From Eretmocerus hayati (lineage: Eukaryota; Arthropoda; Insecta; Hymenoptera; Aphelinidae), in NCBI GenBank assembly GCA_029851415.1, contig CM056741.1, positions 66,020,282-66,084,281 on the forward strand: a stretch of 64,000 bases of DNA. The letters run 5' to 3'. Shown here piece by piece: positions 35,255 through 46,149 of the stretch. The position numbers and the translations under genes are program-made. Numbering within the stretch: the stretch's first letter is position 1; each line of letters opens with the position of its first letter. The notes below the pieces were generated by a model. It had not been told where the DNA came from, did not search any database, and worked only from the letters and a program-made list of their open reading frames with translations.

Positions 35255-37648
35255 ATGCAACCTAAATGCTCACACGAAGAAAATCGTGCCAAAGTTTGCG
35301 GGCCGTGTGGTAAGAAGATTGTTCTCGGCAAGATGAGAGCAGCTACTCGAATCAGTGGAGCTCACGAAACGCTTATAAGAAAATTAATCAGCGATGATTT
35401 CAATCTGCTTGATTCCAAGTTCCCGCTAAGTATTTGTACAACCTGTCGTTTAACAATCATAGAACATAGCCAGAATAGGACTTCGAGACCTCTTCCGCAA
35501 ATGCCAAACTATCAAGACATGATATTCCTAGCAACGCGATCAAACGATGGAACTTGTAATTGCTATATCTGTTTAACTGCTCGAAGTGCTGTCCATCTGA
35601 AAAATGTTAAGGGTCGAGGTTCCGAGAGAGAGTTCAACATACGCATCGATGTTTCAAACGGATTGTTCGGTAGATCGAGTCTGACTAGCCTTCCTAGGAA
35701 TAAGAAGACGATTGAAAAAGCTCAAAATCGTTCAACAACGTGCACAATTTGCCGGGGTGAGATACGTAAAGGTATACGGCATTCTTGTGGTAGTGGGTCA
35801 GTTGTCGATAATTCAGTTCAAGCAATTGATGCATTATCTGAGGCACAAAAACAAAGAGTGATTTCTAAATTACTGAAACGACAAATCAACAAAGTAACTG
35901 ATAATGAGGGTACTAGTTCATCGAATAATCAAAATTGTGAAGTCAGGTTGAAGACTGGTGGGCCTGAAATGAGGGTTGTAGTAAAACCAAAAAAGATGAA
36001 AATGTTCACGTTCGATTCCAAAAGTCTAGACGACTTCCGTATTTCGACAGGTGTTTCTTTCAATCACATGATAAAAATGACTAGCTTCATTCGACGTACC
36101 ACCGGGAAGAACTCTATTCCTAGCCATTACAGGGAGCGTATGTCAGAGCAGTCCAAAATTTTAGATTCTCATTATAAATCGAAAGTTTTGGAATTTGATG
36201 TTGAAACTACACCAGTCATGATAAGGAAACAGAGACCTGTTGTTTACGTTGATGCTGAGGAGCTCCTCGAGTTTGTATTGGAATCAAGGAATATGATAGG
36301 CGATTTTAATATCAAAGTTTTCACCGATTCAGGCCAAGGCTCTCTCAAAATGTCTATGTCCATTTTTCCATCGAGTGAAACGAACGCCAATGATACCGAT
36401 GATATCAATTTAGAGTCTTCTCGTAGTTCTCGTAAGAATAAGAGTGAGTTAACAGGAGTTCATAAGCTTTTGCTGATTGCGATAGTGCCGTCGGTGAAAG
36501 AAACCTATGAGAATCTCCGTCTCTTATTCGACCTGACAAATATTAATAACCTGCCGTACAAGTTCCTGGCTGATTTCAAAGTATACCATCTCGTAAATGG
36601 TCAACAAACTTCTAGAGCATCATTTCCTTGTCCATATTGTTTCATAAGTCTGAATGACTTGAAAGATATCGAAAGCGTCCCAGACAAACAGGATAACAGG
36701 TTCCACGGTGCAGCGAAATCTTCGGCACCTTACTATGACCTCGAAAGTTCCGCAGAAGCTCAGGATATCGAGAATGAGGAGCTTAACGGTGTGTTGAGAT
36801 CTTGGAAACTTTACGATGATTTAGAAAACATTACTCCCGATGATTCAGAGATCGTTGTATTAAATTCAAACAAAGAGAATGAGTGTGAAGAAAATACGCT
36901 AAGACCAGTAAAATCTTTGAGAAGTTACGGCGATTTGAAAAAAGATTATGAGAAATTCCTTTCTTTGGGTGGAAATAAAAAATTGGCCAAACAATCTCAT
37001 AACACCGTGAATCTTCCCCTTTTCGACGAGAATAACGAGGTTTTAGTTCTGCAAAAATGTATAATCCCCGTGCTGCACATTATGCTAGGGTTTGTGAATC
37101 ACGTCATTTTTAACGGTCTCGTTCCACTTTTGGGTCGTGAAAAAGCTCTTTTGTGGCCAATGAAACTCAATCTGATCTCTAAGCATTATCAGGGTGAAAT
37201 GTTTGAAGGCAATGCGTGCAGAAAACTTCTAAAAGAGGCTGATAAACTTATGGATCCTGAGATTTATGATGGAATTGAAAAGCTGAGATTAGTACCATTC
37301 ATTGCGACACTCAAGTCTATGGACAAAATCGTGTCCAATTATTTCACATCTAAGAAGGTCAGCTCCGTTGCTGAGCTACCGAAGCAGCTCGATGAGTTAC
37401 GGACGAATTTTGCAAGTACGGGTCTTTCTCAAACGTTGAAAATCCATGTTCTGTTGGACCATCTCTCCGATAGCTTAAGTATCCTGGATAATGACGGATT
37501 AGGGTTATGGTCAGAGCAAGCAGGTGAGTCGATGCACAGAGAGTTTTTGATTCATTGGAATCGCTATAGAGTCAACTCAATCAGTTGTGACTCGTATATC
37601 GAACAATTTAGGAAAGCCGTCGTAGAGTTCTCATCTCTGCATCTCTGA
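35255..37648 (+). CDS. RAG1/Transib/Chapaev-like transposase, 797 aa
   Basis: DDE-type transposase of the transposon at 33869-38487. The frame is open from 35219, but the first ATG (35255) gives the natural start MQPKCSHEENRAKVCGPCGK. N-terminal zinc-binding pattern: Cys 5, 15, 18, 61, 64, then CNCYIC at 101-106, and a second site CTIC (163-166) with H176/C178. The catalytic half has KVFTDSGQGSLKMSMSIF (Asp about 358, candidate first acidic residue), ADFKVYHLVNG, CPYC at 459-462, and near the end GLGLWSEQAGESMHREF, whose Glu (about 754) matches in context the catalytic Glu of RAG1 (WASEGNESG) and Transib. The spacing of the second Asp is uncertain. No stops or frameshifts. Host gene expression is not needed; the promoter is presumably in the left repeat or the following 1 kb. 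Superfamily is inferred from motif memory, not a search. Confidence 0.85.
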   Translation: MQPKCSHEENRAKVCGPCGKKIVLGKMRAATRISGAHETLIRKLISDDFNLLDSKFPLSICTTCRLTIIEHSQNRTSRPLPQMPNYQDMIFLATRSNDGTCNCYICLTARSAVHLKNVKGRGSEREFNIRIDVSNGLFGRSSLTSLPRNKKTIEKAQNRSTTCTICRGEIRKGIRHSCGSGSVVDNSVQAIDALSEAQKQRVISKLLKRQINKVTDNEGTSSSNNQNCEVRLKTGGPEMRVVVKPKKMKMFTFDSKSLDDFRISTGVSFNHMIKMTSFIRRTTGKNSIPSHYRERMSEQSKILDSHYKSKVLEFDVETTPVMIRKQRPVVYVDAEELLEFVLESRNMIGDFNIKVFTDSGQGSLKMSMSIFPSSETNANDTDDINLESSRSSRKNKSELTGVHKLLLIAIVPSVKETYENLRLLFDLTNINNLPYKFLADFKVYHLVNGQQTSRASFPCPYCFISLNDLKDIESVPDKQDNRFHGAAKSSAPYYDLESSAEAQDIENEELNGVLRSWKLYDDLENITPDDSEIVVLNSNKENECEENTLRPVKSLRSYGDLKKDYEKFLSLGGNKKLAKQSHNTVNLPLFDENNEVLVLQKCIIPVLHIMLGFVNHVIFNGLVPLLGREKALLWPMKLNLISKHYQGEMFEGNACRKLLKEADKLMDPEIYDGIEKLRLVPFIATLKSMDKIVSNYFTSKKVSSVAELPKQLDELRTNFASTGLSQTLKIHVLLDHLSDSLSILDNDGLGLWSEQAGESMHREFLIHWNRYRVNSISCDSYIEQFRKAVVEFSSLHL

Positions 37649-37989
37649 ACCTGTAATATGCATATGATCTCAATCTCAGATCTTGATTATAATCATCTCT
37701 GATGATGAAGGCAATAGCGAGACCTCTTTTTTGTGTCATAAACCTCATTGCAAAGGGGAACCAAGGTCTGTCGTAATACATGTGTCCGCAATTACCTCAT
37801 TACATAGATGTTCAATATTGAATCTTTCCATGATAGATGTATCAAATTACTCCTTCGACACATCTTATGTTCGCCAAAATCACAGAAAGAAACGAGATAC
37901 ATTGATCATCTGAACTACATACTGTAAATTATACTTTAATGAGATATCATCACATTTTTTTCATAACACAATATCAATCCTGTATAGTC

Positions 37990-37995
37990 AATAAA
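37990..37995 (+). terminator. Candidate polyadenylation signal of transposase
   Basis: AATAAA 342 bases after the transposase stop and inside the element, before the right inverted repeat. Confidence 0.45.
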
Positions 37996-38112
37996 ATTAT
38001 CTGTTACTGACCAGATTTAACGTGAACATTATTGAAATATATCTTAATAATCCTCTCAATCACCTCGTGAGAATCCTATGCTCCAATCTTACATTACAAA
38101 TCTTGATTTCGA

Positions 38113-38487
38113 GATCGCTACGTTTTTCGATATTTCTACACATGTCTACTTTCCAAATAGTAATGATCGAGCTTTGAATGGCGCAATTTTACTGTACATA
38201 GGCTCATTTTGTAGCTTTTGAATCAAGCTACAAAATGAGTTAACGAACGTCGAAAAATATTTAAGTGGGCCGGAGTTACAGTTTAATTAGTGCAAAGAGA
38301 GTAAATTTAAAAAAGTGGTTTTTGAACTTAAAACTCGTTTTACTGATTTATTCATTACTCAAAACGGCGAGCAGTTCCGATTTCGCTCGAAATCAGGTTC
38401 TCTTCGTGACATTTAGTAGAAAAACACCCACTTTTCAGTTTTTGTTGTCATTTTTTTCAAACTCAAAGTCCTCAGGGGTGCACCGTG
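38113..38487 (-). repeat. Right 375-bp terminal inverted repeat
   Basis: Inverted copy of 33869-34243. It differs by eye only in the sequence around CACTT(C/A)AATATT and CCTA(A/T)GTACAG. It carries the same stem-loop and the same CACGGTG / 23-base spacer / AAAAAAATG arrangement at its outer end. Confidence 0.88.
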
Positions 38488-38491
38488 CGTG

Positions 38492-39444
38492 TTCTGCTGT
38501 TTTCCTCACCCTCCGATTTTTTAACGCGAATATTGCATGATTTAGGGAGTTGCGCTCTTTTCGCAACTGAGTGGGTGACCGGCATCGAGAAATGTTTGAA
38601 ATTTTGCATTCTTATATCCTGGCCCAATTTCTGTGAAAGTAAACTCCCGGTCGAGAGTTTGCATACATGAAAAAATGAGGAGTCTAACGTGGAAAATTCG
38701 ATTGCCGCAGCCTCGTTGGTCCAAAACAACTTTGATTCAACTCAATTGGTAGTTTTTCTCAAGAACTTCAAGAACATTTTCGGCTATTCATGTGCGGCGC
38801 AACAGTCTTTTGGTAGGTCGAGTCGAATCTTTGAGAAAACTCAAAGGAATTGGGTCAACACTCAGAGCCCTGCAAGTCAGATATGAGTTGATAAATCGGA
38901 ATGATTTGCAAGTAAAAGTCAAAAACTTCCGTCAAAAAGTTCCGTTTTTTGGCGTTATCTTAAATTGTTTCTGATCCAAAATGCTACTGTTTTGGTAAAG
39001 GAAGACTGCTCTAAAAAATGGACCAGTCATTGAAACATCGCGTAATGACTCATACTTGATTTGGAATCAGCACTATTCTTAGTTTTTCCCGCCAACAATG
39101 AAAAGAACTTGAGAGATTCCAAAGAAAGTTCACCGTGAGTCCGAATTCCTCACCTTTTATAAATTTTGGGACTCTTCCCGAGAAAAGTTTTCCTTCACTA
39201 TAACAGTCACAACTCGGACCAGAAACATAACCTAGAATGTTTTCGAATGTTTTCCTAATCATTTTGATCCATTATCTCATGTCTGACTGGCAGAATTCTG
39301 AGTATTCATCCAATTACCATGGATTTTTCCAGGAATTTTGCTCGACATACTCAGTTCCTGTTGTACCGAATGAAATACGCTGCTAAAAGTGATTAGCAGA
39401 ATGCTTTCTCACGGCGTTATATGATTTTAACGAAAAAGAAAGTA
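38492..39444. other. Intron DNA, nothing recognised
   Basis: Starts with the right CGTG target copy. No coding or repeat signal recognised. Confidence 0.4.
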
Positions 39445-40341
39445 CCCTATATTTTGAGTTTTTCTTTCGAGGAAGCATTTCAGAGAGATTTGGGTCATCT
39501 GAAAGGAGGTTTTTCCAACAATATCTATTGTTTGATTGAGAGAAAATTTTGATATAGTCGGTTTAAAGATGATTAAACTGGAGTCCTTTGTGAAAAATCT
39601 CTTCCCTCGAAAGAATCTTCATTTGGATAATGTTTTACGGATTTTATGAAAATTTCGTATCAGCCAATCGATTCAGAATGGCGCATAAGTAAGTCTTTAG
39701 GTCATTAGAATTGAGATAAATGAGTCGTAAAGGATGATACGAGGGAAAAATGAATATTAGTTCTAATTTTCTACTATTTTTTGAGTTATTCTTTTGAGAA
39801 AGCTTCTTATAGAGATTCAGACCATCTAGACTGAGGTTTTTGTTAACAATATCCATCGTTTGGTTGAGACGGAATTACGATGCAGTGGGTTTGAAAAGGG
39901 TGAAAATGAAATTTTTTGTGAAAATTTTGATTTTTTCGGAAACTTGAGATCTGTGAAGATTTTATAAAATTTCGGTATTAACCAATCGATAGATAATGCA
40001 GAAGAAACCATAGTTTAGGTCATTGTCATTGAGATAAATGAGTCATAAAAGAAGGTACGATGAAAAAATTAATGAATATTAAGAAAAATTTCCCATTATT
40101 TTTTGAATTATTTTTTAGAGGAAGCTTTTTAGAGAGATTTGGGCCTTCTAGTCTGAGGTTTTTTTAACAATATCCATCGTTCGGTTGAGACGGAATTACG
40201 ATGCAGTGGGTTTAAAAAGGGTCAAAATGAAATTTTTGGTGGAAATTTTGATTTTTTCGAAAATTTGAGATCTGTGAAGATTTTATAAAATTTCGGTATT
40301 AACCAATCGATAGATCTTGCAGAAAAAACCATAGTTTAGGT
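39445..40341. repeat. Tandem array, about 325-bp period, 2.8 copies
   Basis: Matching points recur at 39456, 39783 and 40105 (GAGTTTTTC / GAGTTATTC / GAATTATTT) and at about 39509, 39835 and 40157 (AACAATATC(T/C)AT(T/C)GTT). Units two and three agree more closely with each other than with unit one. The third unit stops after CCATAGTTTAGGT at about 40341. AT-rich, no open frame. Probably a decayed minisatellite-like expansion inside the intron. Confidence 0.75.
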
Positions 40342-41916
40342 GACTCAATTCGTGGTGAGACCGTGTGAGAAAAAGATATTCATGTATTAAGAGTCGAAAT
40401 TTGAGCTGTTTTGCTCTAAAAACCCCATGGATCAAATTTGACTGAGAGCTGAAAGCTGCCAAATCACTGGGTTCTCAGAAATTGGATTCTGTACGACTTG
40501 TAGAAAGCCAAAAGTTGATAAGATGGACAGTAAAAGAGAAAGCGTGTCCAGTATAAAACAACACACACACACGGACAAAGGGGTGCAAAGATGAGTCTCT
40601 GACGGATTTGGAAGGCCATTAGGAGGAAAAAGGTTACCTACAATTGATAGATTTTGGCGAAAGGGAGAGAATGGTCTAAGGCTTTTTTAGATGAACGGAA
40701 TTTTGTTGAAGAAAATATTGGTTTTAGTGGAAAATTTGATCAAAATTTTGCTGGGGTGAAAATAAAGCTTTCTCTTTAGAGAAAGCAAAAACCCCCAATA
40801 TCTTTAGAAATCTTGAATTAGGCTACAAAATGGGCTGAATCGAGGTCTTTTTGGACCACCGAGGCCGCAGAATTCGAATTTTCTATTTTGGACTTTCCAT
40901 TTTTCAGTGTATACAAAGCTTTGATCGATAGTATAGTAGAAGTTCATGAGGCTGATTGAGTTGCTCGATAGATCAAGACACCTACAGTAACGGAAGAGAG
41001 AAAATCAGAGAAAATAGAATTTTACGCGTGTAGAATAACTATTATATTAAATTCATCTTGCGAGACATAAACAGAATTCTTAATTTGTTTGTGGTCTTGT
41101 ACAATTAGATCACTCAAACAAGTTTTTCGGCGAGGCAAAGTTGTTCATCCACACGAGACTCGAATTTAATAGGAAAGGAGAGTGAAAAAAAAGGTGAAGT
41201 TCTGGAACTCGACTGCAAACGTGAAAGCAAGCAGTCAGTCAGTAGTAGTCCACTTGGGCTACGACCCAGTTTCAAACGAAACTGGCAGAGAGGAATGAGC
41301 TTGCAAGCTCAGCACGAGTGTTTCGAGATTAGGTTGTGACTAATTTAACAGACAAACGGTACCATATCAGTTCCATTCTTTCTCTCCCTCTTCCCCTTTC
41401 CTACCCTCGCCCTCGCTCTCCCTCTCCCTCTCTCTCTCTTCCTTTTTGCCACATTCATCGACTCACTATTATCTAGCTGTACTCCAATTTCGAGTGAGAA
41501 AAGCGCTATGGGAGCATTAGTTGAATATGAGCGATTCATCTAGACGTACAATCTACTTGTGAAAGCGTCTGGCTCTCATCGAGTGCATGTATACTCGCAA
41601 GAGGAGTAGAGGGGCGGCAAACAAGCGGATGCAAACGTACAGTATGGAGAATTAGAAATAGAGGCACTGGCTCGCTTTGAAAACAACAAGAGAAACTCTC
41701 GTCAGCGCACAACGAAGCACTCTCTTGAATTTGCAGCGGCGAAGCTCTTTTCTACATCAACTCTAGAACAGGCTCGACGGTGGAACTTAAATTACTTTTC
41801 ATATCTTCAAAGCCCGACACATACTTAGCGAACAATGAGAATATTTCAATTATGTCAGAAATCCCCGTGTAGAAATCGGAAAAATTAGCAATATACCCAT
41901 TGGCAATTTTGCCCAA
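40342..41916. other. Intron DNA with pyrimidine tract
   Basis: A CT-rich low-complexity tract lies at about 41376-41450 and a short AC-type tract at 40559-40573. No gene seen. Confidence 0.4.
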
Positions 41917-42900
41917 TTGTTCAACCTTTCACTTAAACATAAACATTTTCGTAAGAAATGTAAGTTGGCTATCGTTACGCCTATATTCAAATCTGGTGGA
42001 AGAAACCTCGTTACCAATTATAGATCTATATCAATCTTGAGTATTTTCTGTAGAATCCTAGATCCAATTATGACGAACAAAGTATATAAACGATTTTTGT
42101 AATATATTTCACGTGAACATAACATGGGTTCATTCGTGGTGGGTCTGTCATGACTAATCTCGCCATCTACTCCGATTTCATCATGAGTTGTTTAGACACC
42201 CATGCGCAGGTCGATTCCATATACACCGATATTTCCAAACCGTTTGATTCGGTCGACCACGAAATTCTCATCTCTCTGATCGTCAACAATCCGTTAGAAT
42301 CAACCAAGCCCGTTCCGACTTCTATCTTATCACATTGGGTGTTCCGCAAGGTTCTCATCTCGGACCCCTATTGTTCGTCATTTTTATCAATGACTTATCA
42401 AATTGCATGGAGAATTGTATGATATCATTTTATGCCGATGGTGTGAAGATTTTTACCCAGATCAATACTGTCTTAGATGCGACGAAATTACAGCGTGACC
42501 TTGATAGATTAGTTCAGGCCTGGATTAGTCGAATAGGCTGAATGGAATAGATTATCTCTGAATATCGATAAATGTAGCGTCATATCATCCAGATTCTCAC
42601 TAGAGTTGGGAGGATCAGAGACTTGGGTGTCATTTTCAGAGGTGATTCATCTTTCAGAGAACACGTAGAACAAATGGAGTGCAATCCTCGGTGCAATCGT
42701 CTTTGGAGTTTTATAAAGACGAGCACATCGGATTTTCATAATCCAGACTGTATAACATGTCCATTTCCACCTTGATTAGGCCTAAAATTAGCTTTGCTTC
42801 TCCGATCTGGAGACCTCATGTCGATTATTTGAATTATGAGTTGGGAAATATTCAACATAAGCTTCGTACATACCTAGCATTCAAATAGTACATTAAATAA
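41917..42900 (+). pseudogene. Decayed non-LTR retrotransposon reverse transcriptase
   Basis: Pieces of a LINE reverse transcriptase in shifting frames. First AIVTPIFKSGGRNLVTNYRS with ISILSIFCRILD (41917-42102). Then HGFIRGGSVMTNLA and YTDISKPFDSVDHEIL (42122-42290). After an apparent deletion, GVPQGSHLGPLLFVIFINDL and the active-site box FYADG (normally YADD) up to 42541. Later traces of RIRDLGVIFRGD and of ASPIWRPH- and ELENIQH-like motifs lie near 42610 and 42800-42860. It resembles Jockey/CR1-type elements of insects. Several frameshifts and stops; inactive. Confidence 0.85.
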
Positions 42901-42902
42901 CA

Positions 42903-43135
42903 AGGGCGCAAAGTACTTTTACGCACGAGTTCCCGAAATGAGTGCGTAAAAGTGAACTTTGCGCACAGTTGTAACTTCTGCGACGTGAGCAAAGTGTTTT
43001 GCGCTGTGCGCAAAATAACTTTGCGCACAGTGCAGAAGACTTTGCGCACCGCGAAGCGTGCGCAAAGTTACAACTGTGCGCGAAGTTTCACTTTTACGCA
43101 CGAGAATTTCGGGAACGAGGGCGGAAAAGTTGCGC
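42903..43135. repeat. TTTGCGCAC repeat block and foldback, left
   Basis: AACTTTGCGCAC and its complement GTGCGCAAAGTT recur many times. ACGCACGAGTTCCCGAAAT near 42921 is repeated inverted near 43100-43118, so the block itself folds into a hairpin of about 50-60 bp arms. A related block lies at 44118-44305. Probably the terminal repeats of one non-autonomous element; its borders are not established. Confidence 0.6.
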
Positions 43136-43232
43136 CCGTGTTGCTTACTATACTTTTTGATATTGGTGCGGAAAGTTGTTCTCCGCGGTCTATCCCTTGG
43201 AAGGCGGGGGAAAGGGAGGGCGAGGACGGGGT

Positions 43233-43305
43233 CCAGGGGCGGAGCCCCTGGTGGGGGTGCAGGGGGCGAAGCCCCCGCCGGGGGGTTCGGGGGGCGGAGC
43301 CCCCC
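43233..43305. repeat. Three consecutive GC-rich mini-hairpins
   Basis: Perfect hairpins at 43233-43251 (CCAGGGGC GGA GCCCCTGG), 43262-43276 (GGGGGC GAA GCCCCC) and 43289-43305 (GGGGGGC GGA GCCCCCC). All close on GC-purine-purine-A-GC tri-loops. They sit in a GC-rich island, sharply unlike the AT-rich surroundings. Open frames across the island on both strands are a by-product of its composition. Confidence 0.8.
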
Positions 43306-44117
43306 GACTGGAAAAAAAGTTCTGAAAATGTATTATGAAAAAATCTCCATGATATATCATATTTTACCGCATCACCAAAAAATTTTGATTTCAACTTTCA
43401 GAAGTACTAATAGAAGACAAATGTAAGATATGCAAGTACTCGCACTGAAAAAGTATTATCATCCATATCAAATAAGAAGTTCTCATCTTTATAGAAAGCT
43501 ACACCATTAAATTTCATGGCAAAAAATTTGATCTCCGAGTCATCTGAATGTTTGTAAAATTTTTTGAGTTCTTGCAAATATGGAAAATTTCGAATGAAGA
43601 AAACGGATATATATTAGGGAAGAAATATTCAAAATTACTGGACAGGTATTAACAATTAAAGTTGAAACATTACATGAGTAGGCTATGATTAGGATGAAAT
43701 TTAGGAGTGAAATACACAAGAAACTTTCAACGTGTTATTAATGAATAGGTGGAATTTTCGAGTAATTAGAAAGTTTTGAATATAAAAATAAAAATTATCC
43801 TCCAGGGAATGGTTGGCATCAACCATAATTTGTCAATTACCCTAGAAAAGCTCACATTTACATTTGAGTCAACGCTTAGTTATCTCAATCAATTATTAAA
43901 CACAAATAATAGATTTAATGGTATTGAACATATACTTTCAACTAATGAGGTAGCATGTTTGAATGTTTGAGATTTGTTGAATACAAAAAAATTTCTCAAC
44001 ATTGTGGTACCACAAACATAAGCTCATTTTTCATCTCAAACAAAAAAATATATATTTTATGAGTCACATAGCACTCAGAATGATCATGAGTCAGTACAAG
44101 AGCTAGCGTTACTAGAA
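43306..44117. other. AT-rich interval between repeat blocks
   Basis: No gene seen. It lies between the two TTTGCGCAC blocks and may be the interior of the same element. Confidence 0.35.
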
Positions 44118-44310
44118 ATCAACTTTGCACACTAATAAGCGAACTTTGCGCACGATTATGGCAACTTTGCGCACGATCGCGACAACATTGCGCACGATTT
44201 CAAACTTTGCGCACTGAAAATCGTGCGTAAAAAAGAATTCGCTCAACTTTGCGCACCGCACACTCACCCGCAAAGTACTTTTTCGGCACAACTTTACGCA
44301 CACAATATCA
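44118..44310. repeat. TTTGCGCAC repeat block, right
   Basis: At least six AACTTTGCGCAC-like units in about 190 bp, spaced about 20-30 bases. It also contains CGCAAAGTACTTTT, which recurs in direct orientation at the start of the left block (about 42905). It ends with TTTACGCACAC at about 44303. Confidence 0.6.
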
Positions 44311-45843
44311 AAAAGTAACTTCTCTCTTCATAAATTCAACCACCACCATGATATTATATGAAGAGTTCAAAATTGCCCAACTGGACCTACTGTTCGACCA
44401 CAGTGATATTTTGTTAATGCATTCTCTGCTCAAGTTAAGGCATGACATTCTCTATCTTGCAAACAAATAAGTAGACTATATTCAACCATATGAAATGAGA
44501 TCATCTATTGCCCTTCGCACAGTCAAGTACAAATCCAAGAGAGGCTTAATTTTCCATCTTTCCAAGGAGTATTGGTTTGTGGAATAGTTTACAGCCTAAT
44601 ACAACATAGATGAGGGGAAATGTTTAAGCGAACTTAATAATTAAAAACGAGCTCTTTGCTTTCGTATATTCAACTTGATTTGCATCCTTGAAGTGTGCCA
44701 CTATTCGATCATTATTAATTATTCCTAAGTTGTCGTTGATCGATTATCTAATCCCATTTATTGTAGAGATAATTGTGTGAACATTCTACTTATAATTTTC
44801 TCTCAACACTTGATTTAATTTGTGTCGTCAAGGCCCGTCATATTTCCCTCAATAAAATGGAAATCATCTTGCTCAATTTGACTTCGGATTTTTCAGGAAT
44901 TGTCACGGTTATTTCTATCTGTAATCATCGATTGATGACATTTTTAACGTTAGTATAATGAAACTGTGGATATGATACAACGGGAATGTTTGATAAAAAC
45001 GTTCACTCATTCTAACAGACTCTTCATACCGATTCGATTCCTTTTTCATCTGTATTTGAGATTCACTGTTTTGACCTGAAGCAGTAAATGTATCGACGAT
45101 ATGTGAATGATTCCAAATTATGTACCAGGATATCAAAACTCATATTTCACACTTCACAGGAAATTTATTTTGCAACAGAGACATGTGAACCCACTTTTCA
45201 ACAACGAATCATAGTTGAATTGTCGCAAACGGTAGGGTTAGAGGTTTAGTTTTGATTCGGGGAGTTTTCTCCCTCCCTTAGGAATAGATGAGTCAAGGAA
45301 GACGAGACAAAAATGTTTCTCCGTTTTCACGTTAATAGATGATGTACCCTTACAGAAGTAAAACAATGTTTCTGGACGAAGAGGAGGGCGCAGAGGCCAC
45401 GAATCAGATTAGTGGCTCAAGTAACTGCTGAGAGGTGTAGGAAGAACTGATTCAACTATATGATATACAAATTTCTATGGGTCGGTTCGGGTAGAGAATA
45501 GTTTTTCAGTTAATCCAAAAATCTTTGCTCGTACCTGAACTATTGTTTCTATCCAATCAGTTAAAATGGACAATTGCAACAAATTACAGATGGTGACTTG
45601 CAAGAACCTTACACTTCGCTGTAATAGACTCTATGAATTTTTCCTTTTATATCTATAATCCGACCGGGATTCTTGGTATGTGATCTATATCTGCGGTATT
45701 AATCGTTCAATCCTCATTCAATTTCATTCCACTCATCTCATCTTCGAACATGTACTGCAGAGTGATGATTTTTTTCAGGTGAACCTCTTCCTGATTTCAT
45801 GTAAATTATTCAACACTGAGAATGTGATTTTGTAATTTTTCAG
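44311..45843. other. End of 13.1-kb cyclase intron
   Basis: No gene or repeat recognised. It ends with the acceptor AATTTTTCAG (45834-45843). Confidence 0.5.
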
Positions 45844-46149
45844 ACGGAGAAGGCCCGCCGAGTACTGTTTTTGAGAGGCCGCGAGGTGGCTGCCCAGCGT
45901 GAACACGCCACGGACATGACACGAAGAAATGGTGCTCTAATTTACAACATCTTACCTCCCCATGTTGCGGCATATTTTCTCAGCAACACACGACATCACG
46001 ACGATCTCTACAGTCAGAGCTACGCCGAAGTGGGCGTTCTTTTTGCCAGTATGCCCACGTTTGCTGACTTTTACAGCGAAGAGAGTATCAATAACCAGGG
46101 ATTGGAGTGTTTGAGGTTTCTCAACGAGGTCATCTCTGATTTTGATGCT
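45844..46149 (+). CDS. Ac3: Adenylate cyclase 3, exon: C2 start
   Basis: Phase 0 at both ends. TEKARRVLFLRGREVAAQRE is the linker after helix 12. Then HATDMTRRNGALIYNILPPH and VAAYFLS, followed by DDLYSQSYAEVGVLFASMP, TFADFYSEESINNQGLECLR and FLNEVISDFDA. The FASMP in place of FADI of C1, and the FADFYSEESINN motif, are characteristic of type-3 C2 domains. Donor GCT/GTAAGT. Confidence 0.95.

Larger units (their letters stand above)
33869..38487 (+). mobile_element. Intact RAG1/Chapaev-like DNA transposon, 4.6 kb
   Basis: Complete element: 375-bp terminal inverted repeats (33869-34243 and 38113-38487) differing at only two positions by eye, both starting CACGGTGCACCCC. It is flanked by CGTG at 33865-33868 and 38488-38491, a 4-bp target duplication. 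One long open frame (35255-37648) lies between them, with about 1.0 kb of 5' and 0.46 kb of 3' sequence inside the repeats. Near-identical repeats and an open transposase point to very recent insertion. The 4-bp duplication and CAC end fit the Chapaev branch of the CMC superfamily; Transib normally makes 5 bp. Inserted in the 13.1-kb cyclase intron. Confidence 0.88.

Noticed and set aside
43233..43305. Bacterial-type terminator interpretation of the GC hairpins
   Set aside because: No bacterial genes nearby and no U-tract; the context is a eukaryotic intron.
43058..43426. Gly/Arg-rich open frames across the GC hairpins on both strands
   Set aside because: Composition effect of the GC-rich hairpin block.
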